Source: Nemertoderma westbladi (lineage: Eukaryota; Xenacoelomorpha; Nemertodermatida; Nemertodermatidae). From it: 25,460 nucleotides of DNA. Positions 1 through 7,900 of the stretch are shown in pieces. The stretch covers positions 1 to 25,460 of the forward strand of contig JAUCBJ010008435.1 in the NCBI GenBank assembly GCA_032718475.1, written 5' to 3'. Positions within the stretch are counted from its first letter, which is position 1. Each line of letters opens with the position of its first letter. Below the pieces are notes generated by a model. The model searched no databases. It saw nothing but the letters and a program-made list of their open reading frames with translations, and was not told where the DNA came from. The position numbers were made by a program, and so were the translations under genes.

Positions 1-266
1 ATAGGTGAATGTTACTGCTAAGGTGTGTTTACAGTAGCCAGTCGCAATCGTAAAGTAACCTAACTCTCCAAGGAATACCTGAAGTACATCTAAGCCTTTG
101 GGACGGACAGTCGAGTGACTTGTGCCGGTTGTCGTTGTCGTTGTGCGGCTACGTCGTTGGCGAAAGTACGGCGGCGACGACACATCGGCGCTGAGGATCT
201 CGTCCTGTCCGGGGGTTGATTGGGGTAGGCAGCGACGCCCGCTCGCCTAAATATAAACTCCTTATA

Positions 267-989
267 ATGTGGATAAACTCATATATAGCAGACATGACGG
301 AGTTGATAGAAGATGGTCTTGGTATCGGGGAGCGATATACTCTACTTTTACAAGCGTTTGTTGATAGCTTAATACGCGGCGACGTTAGTCCAACTGCTGC
401 AGAGGACGATGGTCGTTATATCGAACCGACAATGTCCCAAGTGCAGCTCTCGCGGGAGTTGGACTATAGAAAATTCGCTGCTCGATATACGCAGCGTAAT
501 GGTACGTATATGGGCTTCTTAACTACTGGTCATCCTATCGATTTACACGATACGGACAATGTCGACACCAAAAGGGAAATGGTACGATTGAAATATCCTA
601 CCCAGCGGAGGCGGAACGATAAACCGAGAATGGAACACGAGAATTCTATTCGAAACAGACTCGAAAGAGAAAACGTTGAGGAGCCGGATAAACGCAGCGA
701 CTTCAACGATTATCTGGAATTCCTGATAGAAACATATCTCAATATTGCCAGTCAACAAAATCTAGAAACTCGATATCCTCAAGGTATACATCATGACCGC
801 ATGGTAGAACTCAAACGGCTCGATTCCCCTATGATGTATCTTACCGCCGATCGACCGCTACCTGTTGTACCGAATAGCTTCGAACGGATGGAGGAATATT
901 GTAAGCTGGAGAAAGATCACTCGCGTTTCCCCTACAAGACGTACGTTTTTGGGTATTATTACGGTAAATGCCCTAGACCCAGCCAATAA
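267..989 (+). CDS. Unrecognised open reading frame (240 codons)
   Basis: I do not recognise this protein. The frame is open from 195, after an in-frame TGA at 192-194. The first ATG is at 267 and the frame ends in TAA at 987-989. The product is hydrophilic and rich in Arg, Glu and Asp, with several dibasic stretches in the middle. Its C-terminus is aromatic-rich (Phe/Tyr cluster, then a Cys). There is no obvious signal peptide, membrane span, zinc finger or retroelement motif. The region around it is richer in CpG than the rest of the window, so it may be a host exon or part of an inserted element or virus-derived sequence. An AATAAA string overlaps the stop codon. If region 1890-2470 is an LTR, this frame could be a 3' gene of an element that starts outside the window. 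The length makes chance possible but not the easiest explanation. Confidence 0.35.
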   Translation: MWINSYIADMTELIEDGLGIGERYTLLLQAFVDSLIRGDVSPTAAEDDGRYIEPTMSQVQLSRELDYRKFAARYTQRNGTYMGFLTTGHPIDLHDTDNVDTKREMVRLKYPTQRRRNDKPRMEHENSIRNRLERENVEEPDKRSDFNDYLEFLIETYLNIASQQNLETRYPQGIHHDRMVELKRLDSPMMYLTADRPLPVVPNSFERMEEYCKLEKDHSRFPYKTYVFGYYYGKCPRPSQ

Positions 990-1486
990 ACGGAAAGACA
1001 TAAACATCCACGGAAACGTTGTGTTAAACACAGTGGTGTTCGTTATATTTACTGGAGTTTCGAGCGAAACTTGTTTGACGTATCACCTATGCTCACTCGG
1101 CTCTAACGATCCTAGAGTAAACCTATGATCAGAGTCCCGTAATACTCGGTCAAACCTCCTCATTCCTTAGTTGGACCTCAGACCTGCGATCCTGGTGGTG
1201 TCGCGGATCCTCGCGGACGGTATTCACTGTTCAAGATCTAGTGCTACCCTAACAATTAATCGGTAACACTCCGACAGTGATTTCTAGCTAGCCGCCCATC
1301 TTACCTAGCCGGATTATGACGCAGACACCTAATATCACTATCCAACCGTATGGTCGTCCCGTTTAACGCAATACAACCCTTCATCAAGGTGAAGGAGAGC
1401 GTTGTACGACACGAGTTAAACGCTATTCTATAAAGATCAACAAAGAAACCTGCGTTTGTTCAGATAAACGTAAGTTATAACATTAA
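990..1486. other. Stretch with no supported gene
   Basis: About 500 bases between the two candidate coding stretches. Base composition stays relatively CpG-rich, but all frames are interrupted by stops and no RNA gene or repeat is evident. It could be intronic, untranslated or decayed coding sequence. Confidence 0.4.
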
Positions 1487-1669
1487 GTCCAATCGATAAA
1501 CGAATTGGCCTTATCTCAGTTCGATTGGGAAACCTCGAATCTCAAAGAAGATATCAAGCTTAGAAAACCCTATTCTCTGCGAGAGTTTTGGATGAACGTA
1601 TCCCATGACAAGCGGAGGAAAATCAGCTCGAGGAGAAGCATATCGAAATGGACGAGACACCGACCGTAA
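1487..1669 (+). CDS. Short open frame without a clear start (possible exon or decayed ORF)
   Basis: A 60-codon frame runs from just after a TAA (1484-1486) to a TAA at 1667-1669. Its only ATG is internal, at 1592. The translation is coding-like: acidic at first, then strongly basic (Lys/Arg clusters) near the end. It overlaps the 1605-1811 frame, so a single-base indel could once have joined the two into one basic C-terminus. No homology is recognised. Confidence 0.18.
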   Translation, partial: VQSINELALSQFDWETSNLKEDIKLRKPYSLREFWMNVSHDKRRKISSRRSISKWTRHRP

Positions 1670-1811
1670 ACCCAAACCTTTTAATGCAATCATATTGCAC
1701 CCTTCACCCAGGAGTTATGGCCCTCCTAGTAAAGTGGCTTCCCCCAAAGAGAAAAGGACTCTTGCTAGCCTTAAGAAACTGCGTAAACGCCGTCCGCGCA
1801 AGAAAGACTAA
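1605..1811 (+). CDS. Small basic open reading frame (68 codons)
   Basis: The frame starts at ATG 1605 and ends in TAA at 1809-1811. The product is very basic, with a Lys/Arg-rich C-terminus like a nucleic-acid-binding or nuclear-localisation tail. No family is recognised. It overlaps the 1487-1669 frame in another phase. It is followed by an AT-rich stretch and then a short purine-rich run (1880-1889) before TGTAAAAG, an order also seen at the 3' end of LTR retroelements. It may be the C-terminus of a decayed element protein. Confidence 0.22.
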   Translation: MTSGGKSARGEAYRNGRDTDRKPKPFNAIILHPSPRSYGPPSKVASPKEKRTLASLKKLRKRRPRKKD

Positions 1812-1889
1812 CTGTTTAGAGTATTTTTATATTTTAGAAACTGTGATTTTGTATATTTTATAGACTTAAATCCCATTTTCTGGGAGCGG

Positions 1890-2470
1890 TGTAAAAGCTT
1901 TTGTGGGATAACTGATTCGTTTGCCTTGTTGGCCAGTTCCCCCCCAGTCGCTAAGAATACTCTCAAAGTGATCTACAGCTAAAAATAGTGCAAGTTACCA
2001 GCTTATTGGCTGATTTGCTGTACGCAGGCATCTGGGCTCTGTTTAATCGGCCAACAAGCCTAGGGAGGTTGCGTCATAGCCTTGTTTTTGTATCTCCCAA
2101 TAGAATTTTGAGTTAGCCTTGATTTTGACCAATCACAGAGTACTGAACTGAAAATTTCCTATCTCACTGCTCTTTCTCTGTGTTGAACGGGAGCTTCGTG
2201 GAATAAGAGTGGTTGGTATACTCGTATAGAGCAGTAGTCACGAGTTTTTCAAAGCCACGAAAGAACGGCTTTTAGTGTTTTATGTTTTATGCTTTTTAGC
2301 TCAACACTAGTAGGTTTAATTACAAGGACATATATCCTTTAACTGACGAAACAAACACTCTGCAATTTCGTAATCACTGCATACTGCAGTACTGCATACA
2401 CTGCATACTGTGTAATACTGTGCATACTTTTATATTGTTATACTGCTATTTACTGTCAGTTCTTCATAAT
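1890..2470 (+). promoter_or_regulatory. LTR-like or promoter-like segment
   Basis: A purine-rich run (CTGGGAGCGG, 1880-1889) directly precedes TGTAAAAG at 1890, resembling a polypurine tract followed by an LTR start. Inside are several CCAAT-type boxes (ATTGG near 2005, CCAAT near 2140) and TATA-like words near 2217-2227. The 3' part has CTGCATACTG-type short repeats (about 2380-2430). No second copy lies in the window, so neither end can be proved. A host promoter is the main alternative. Confidence 0.22.
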
Positions 2471-3295
2471 ATGGTTGATGAATTATTATATTTGGAATAA
2501 CGAGAAATAACCCCGAAACCCAATATTCTTGATATACCGAAGGTAAGAGAGAAAGGTTACAGATAAACGATTGTGACTTATGTTAAAGTGGTTTGAAGTG
2601 AATCTAATGTTATTTGATAGACCCTACATGAGTCAGTCTGTGTTCCTTTTATATGTGACTAAAATCAGTGAAGATCGGCAGATTAGTGTGCAGTATTGTG
2701 CAGCATTGTGTATGAGTGAGTCTGTTAAAGAAGCATTCCTAAAGAATGCGCCATATATGTGAATTATAATTAAGCCATATCGTTGTGAGTAGTTTAAGTC
2801 ATAACTCTGTTTATGTAGATAAAGCGCCACGTCCTAAAGGAACTGTTAATATTCCCGAAGGTAAATAATATTGTCAGAGATTATATAATACTGTCAGTCG
2901 AATAATACATTAGGCTTACATAGCAACAAAATTAAACCGTCGAACCCAATCTCCCGGGAATATCCAGCGGGTGAATGGTCGCGCACGGATTGGTTTCGAC
3001 TAGTGTAGTGAATCAAATACTTGTCATAGGCTAAAAAGCGATTTAATATCTAGAAGACATCTTAATTTGGCGGGTTAAACTGCCAAAGGTCTGAAAGCGC
3101 GAACAATCGTTCTCTGACGAAGTAATCTTATTTAAATAGGCCTACCGGTATCTAACGGTATCTATCGTTATTATCATTCTACACAGTTCGTAAGCAATGT
3201 ACACCGGGTCCTCTAATGTCCAATTAGCTTTCAACCTTGTAAATGATGTCTTTATATTAGAATTAAGAACAGCAGCAATTTCCGACATTCCAATC
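2471..3295. other. Intergenic stretch, no gene supported
   Basis: AT-rich sequence with only short, frame-shadow open frames on both strands. One GC-richer patch (about 2940-3000) shows no recognisable gene or RNA. Confidence 0.5.
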
Positions 3296-3427
3296 TCTAC
3301 AAAACACAATAGAGTCGGTGTAGAAACTCGAACATTTAATCTACAAAACACAATAGAGTCGGTGTAGAAACTCGAACATTTAATCTACAAAACACAATAG
3401 AGTCGGTGTAGAAACTCGAACATTTAA
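3296..3427. repeat. Minisatellite, three perfect 44-bp copies
   Basis: The 44-bp unit beginning TCTACAAAACACAATAGAG occurs at 3296-3339, 3340-3383 and 3384-3427 without a mismatch. Each unit contains TCTACA and, 17 bases later, its complement TGTAGA, so each copy could form a small hairpin. Identity between copies suggests recent expansion. Confidence 0.97.
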
Positions 3428-3719
3428 CAAAATTTTTACTGAACATTCAACAATATATTGATGATAATTCACGCTTACTGGTCTCACCAACCCAAGTATC
3501 ACTAGAGTAATTGCACAATCGAATACCTTTTTCTTTAACGAAACGGTATATTACTGTTTACTGCACAAAATTTTGCAAATTTTACGAACTTGTTTAGCAC
3601 ATTTCTTTACATGTAAACCCAACCTTGTTCTTAATAAAACCATACTGCGAAAACATTTCCCCTAAATAAACGTAGCTATCTGTATTTTCAATTCATAAGT
3701 TTTCAATATTCAAATCCTC
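3428..3719. other. Intergenic stretch, nothing recognised
   Basis: AT-rich sequence between the minisatellite and the hAT-like element. No open frame, RNA gene or repeat is seen. Confidence 0.5.
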
Positions 3720-3727
3720 CATATCGG

Positions 3728-4165
3728 CAGAGGCATAGAGAGCCCTTCTGGCGCCCAGGGGAATGAAGCTGAGATACCCCCCCCCCCCCCCCCCCCCCCT
3801 TCAATAATTTTAACTTTTCATTTATGGTGGGTTTTTTTAATATTATATAGGCCTAACAGAATATAACATTAAAAAAAAACATCTAAAAAACAGTTTACTA
3901 AAAGTATATAACTATATCAAATCTCTTATACACAAGTTTGTTATAGTGAAATTATAATACTGTATATTTAATGGCGAGCGAAGAGAGCAGATAAAAATTT
4001 TACATTTTTCGCTAATGACACATGTCCTGCATACTGACTGTATCACAATCCCTGAATTTTCATCCCTGAGGTTCAAGAATACCCTGATATTTGCCTGGCA
4101 TTTCAGTGCCCGGGGTGAGTGCGCCTGGGGGAACATTCCCCCTCCCCCTCCTCGCTACGCCTCTG
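3728..4165. mobile_element. Non-autonomous hAT-like DNA transposon (MITE), 438 bp
   Basis: The element begins CAGAGGCATAGAGAG and its right end, read on the other strand, begins CAGAGGCGTAGCGAG, giving imperfect terminal inverted repeats of about 15 bp. It is flanked by a perfect 8-bp duplication, CATATCGG, at 3720-3727 and 4166-4173. An 8-bp target duplication with CAG-starting termini is the signature of the hAT superfamily. There is no transposase; the interior is AT-rich apart from a C23 tract and a C-rich right end, so it would have been moved by an enzyme encoded elsewhere. The perfect duplication argues for a fairly recent insertion. Confidence 0.88.
3777..3799 (+). repeat. Poly-C tract (C23)
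   Basis: An uninterrupted run of 23 C lies inside the hAT-like element. Two other long C runs lie in the BEL LTRs. The length is likely to be polymorphic and prone to sequencing error. Confidence 0.95.
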
Positions 4166-4173
4166 CATATCGG

Positions 4174-4402
4174 CCTTGTAACCGTTTATTACCATGAACT
4201 TTGTTTTACTACAATTAATACTGTAATCATACCGATACACTCCTCCTAACAATATTTCATGCAGTTCCTTTAAGTACGATTTATTCGAACTTTAAACATA
4301 TTACTAAGTGTATCAATAGGCCTATAGACAGTAATTAGAAATAAACTTGTAGGTGCACCCTATCTACAGTATCTCCTGCGTTTGTTCTTATTGTTTGACA
4401 CT
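4174..4402. other. Host flank between hAT-like and BEL elements
   Basis: About 230 bases with no coding capacity. Its last five bases (4398-4402, ACACT) are the left copy of the BEL target duplication. Confidence 0.6.
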
Positions 4403-4729
4403 TGTTCCAGCTCCCCTACAGATCTCCATGGACTCTATTATAGGCCATGCTCCCCCCCCCCCCCCCCCCCCTTTCACACTTTTGTTGTTTATATGTACAG
4501 CAGTATTACCGGTCTCCCTATAGGCCTACCATTCATTGTATATTTTATTGTACCGTTCACCAGTATTGGTGTTTATTGTCTGATGGTTTATTGTTTATAT
4601 GAGTTACCGCCATCCATTATCTTACATTATTGATATTGAACCAAACATATTATCTTATGTTTTTCATCACACCATTTGCCCTCTCCACTATACAGTCCTG
4701 GACCAGTCGGATCTATTGGGATCCTCACA
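4403..4729 (+). repeat. 5' LTR of the BEL/Pao element
   Basis: 327 bp, TGTTCCAG...CCTCACA. It matches 10360-10683 base for base outside the C tract (C20 at 4452-4471 here, C16 there) and the few bases just before it. It contains a TATAGGCCTA motif near 4519. Confidence 0.97.
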
Positions 4730-4755
4730 CTCTTCGAACCGGATCAGAATCGCAC
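4730..4755 (+). promoter_or_regulatory. Possible primer-binding region of the BEL element
   Basis: The sequence right after the 5' LTR lacks the usual TGG start of a site complementary to a tRNA 3' end. It does contain TTCGAACC at 4733-4740, the complement of the GGTTCGAA word found in tRNA T-arms, so priming from an internal tRNA segment is conceivable. This is weak support. Confidence 0.25.
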
Positions 4756-4896
4756 CTAATAAATAAATACTGAAATTGGAAATATTGGACAGTTTAGCCT
4801 AACCTAACAAGAAAATACTGTAATGCCAGAAAGCTGTAATTTCCATGTTATATTTAATACCTACTGACCTACCGGTAGATAACTGGTACAGTAGTT

Positions 4897-4983
4897 ATGT
4901 CGGACGACGACACTAACCCACCTACATCTGATCTCCAACCCTCAACCGTGGGGGTGTGGATACCGGTGGCCCTCCCAACCTAA
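4897..4983 (+). CDS. Short leader ORF overlapping the BEL gag-pol frame
   Basis: ATG at 4897 opens an acidic 28-codon frame that ends in TAA at 4981-4983. It overlaps the start of the main gag-pol frame, which is open from 4932 but has no early ATG. A five-G run (4950-4954) lies in the overlap. It is probably the true N-terminus of Gag, separated by a one-base indel or read through by ribosomal frameshifting. Chance is also possible. Confidence 0.45.
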   Translation: MSDDDTNPPTSDLQPSTVGVWIPVALPT

Positions 4984-7900
4984 CCACTGAAATCAATGCG
5001 ATAAAACGTACTCGAGGGATAGAACGCACAAAAGCTCGTAAACTCATAACAGAACTTGAGACTTTATGGTGTAAGAACGAGGAAGATATCGACTCGGATG
5101 AGTTGGTGTACCAAATCGAACTCGTGGACAGACAACGTAAAATATTAAACTCGATAGATTCGGAGTTAATTGACCTTGGATATTCTCCGGAACCTTCTAA
5201 CTACGACCGCGACTTGGATAAAACTTTATTTAAATCCAATCGAATTTTATCCCAGATTGAGAGAACAAACTCGAATTCTTCTACAAATTCCGGCAGCCAG
5301 TCGCACCATTCCTCCAACCATGGCATTGCCAGTAGTACCCATGGATTACCTAAAATTGCTGTCCCAACGTTTGATGGCGAATTTATGTCTTGGCGTCCCT
5401 TCTGGGATCAATATGAAGCATTGATCCATAACCGACCAGGTTTATCTGAGGTTCAGAAGTTTGTCTACCTCCGTAGTTCTCTGATTAATGACGCTAAAGA
5501 GGCCCTTTCAGGTATATCATTGACGGCCAGTAATTATAACGATGCTATTACTATACTAAAACGCCGTTATGGTAATCCTAACCTACTTATAGGATTATAT
5601 GCGAGCCGCCTATGCTCATTGCCAATGATCCAGACAACCAACCTTAAAGTATTCCGTGAAACTATTGATTCTTTTGAGGGCGCATTGCGGGAAATCCGAC
5701 ATTTATCTACAGAAATTTCTCCAAGTGGAACTCCTTTGAGTGATAAATCGCCAGATTTAACTTCACTTCTATTAGCCCCTCTACTTTTACAGAAACTCCC
5801 AATAGATTTAGTTCTTATCTGGAACCGTAACCATGCCTCTGAACGATTTAATTTGGGGGCGTTATTAACCTTTGTAAACTCAGAACTAGAATCGCTCGAG
5901 TCAGTAGCTTATGGAGCGACTAACACCATACCTCGGTCTAGTCCCAAATATACCAATAATACAGGTAAAACATACGTACCTTATAATACTAGGGGTAATT
6001 TTGCCTCAACAATTGCCCTAGCTACCGGTGATAATTTGGCTCAGTATAAACCCAATTTAATGTGCCCTGCATGTAAAGGGGCAACCCATAAACTCAAAAC
6101 CTGCACTACCTTTATGAACAAAATGGTTGATGGTCGTATTTCAATAATTCGCACTGCCAAACTTTGTAGTAATTGTTTTGGACCACATCCTACATATGAA
6201 TGTCCATCTTCAGAATTATGCCACCATTGTGGTAAATTACATCACACCTTATTATGCTACCGCAATGAAAGGGATAAAGCAGCTACTGCTACAATCCCCA
6301 AAACGGGAAGTAACCGATCTGACCACCAAAATAATTCCACTTCAGAAGCTACCCATCCCCATAACCATTACAAACGTAATAACTTTCATCAGAAAAGATT
6401 TTATCCACCTCCCCGGCAGGGTGATGCTCGGCAGGGTGATACAGCAATCTCTGTAAACCCTGTGAACACTACCGATTCGAGCATAATCATGCACACTTCT
6501 GCCATTTTTATAAAACTAGCCCTATGTTTTATTACACATCCATATATTAATAATGGTTATTGGATACATATTTACCTTGATGATGGATCGAAACGATCTT
6601 ATATTCAATATGATCTTAGTCAAGCTCTTGACCTGCCTTGTTTACAATCACAGCTTATGACAACTGGATCCTTTGGTGGAAACTGCACAACGCAGCAATC
6701 CAATCTTGTCCAGTTTAACCTTTTCAGCCAGTTTTCTCAGGCACCAATCCAACTAAATGCATGGACTACTGAGAAATTATGTCCTCCCATTAAACAAGAA
6801 ACTATGTCCTCAATACCAAATAGCCTATCCCATTTAACCCAATGGGCAGATACTTTTGATGGTGGGGATAGGCACATATCCTTAATTATAGGAGCAGACC
6901 AGATTTGGAATGTCACAAATTTTGTACAGAATTTCCCTAACCAGCCAGCAGTTATTGACACATTTTTTGGTTGTGTTTTATCTGGTGCCACTTCTCCTGG
7001 TAGTACCCATATACCCGTCTCTCTGTCAGGATCTAACCCATCCATGTTACTTACCGAACCTATAGAAGTTATACAATTCTGGAATTTAGAAACTGTAGGT
7101 ATAAAAAAGGATGAAGTGGATTGCACTCCTTACCCTATACCTGAGCGTTCTCCTGATGATCCATCACGATATCGAGTTCGACTTCCCTTCCGGTGTCTCC
7201 TTCGCCCAAAATCGAACTTTTCCATAGTTCAGCGGCAACAAAAGCGAATTATTTCCCAACTGAAACCATCCGAGCTCGATATTTACCAGACAAAAATGAG
7301 TAAATTACAGACTGATGGTATTGTTACCACGGCAACCAGTCCCCCTGATACTGGATTTTATCTCCCACACCACCTTGCTCGGAAAGATACTAAGCCTCGG
7401 GTGGTATTTAATGGGTCAGCTGGGGATCCTGATGGTATTAGCCTCAATGCATGTCTGGATCCAGGTCCTAACCTTCTATCATCACTAGTTGATGTTTTAT
7501 TACGATTCCGATTCTATAAATATGTTGTGGCCGCTGATATTACCGCCGCTTACCATCAAGTGGAGGTTCATCCTAACGATAGGAAGTGGTTAAAATATAT
7601 TTGCAATAACCAAGAATGTGAATTTACTAGAGTTCCCTTTGGAATAACTCCAAGTGGATATTTGTTACATTCTACTGTACAACATCATATTGTATCAAAC
7701 ACGGACCCCAGTACAGCCTCTGAGATTATTAAACATCTTTATTGTGATGATTTTTACCGTTCATCTAATAATCAAAATGAGTTACATACCTTCCTAGCCC
7801 ATGTTATTGATTTATTAGCTACTGCTGGTATGGCCTTGAAACCTGTAGTAAACCCTCAAAAGGTTCTCGGGTTATGTTGGGATAGCCATGCCGATGCTAT

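Noticed and set aside
690-790. Neuropeptide-Y-like spacing in the 267-989 product, next to a Lys-Arg
   Set aside because: There is no signal peptide and no amidated RYG/RFG ending, so a secreted peptide precursor is not supported.
3296-3427. CRISPR-like array
   Set aside because: The copies are contiguous, with no variable spacers, and the DNA is clearly from an animal.
6737-7126. 129-codon minus-strand frame inside the BEL element
   Set aside because: It is antisense to the protease-region coding sequence and has no recognisable motif, so it is a shadow of the sense frame.
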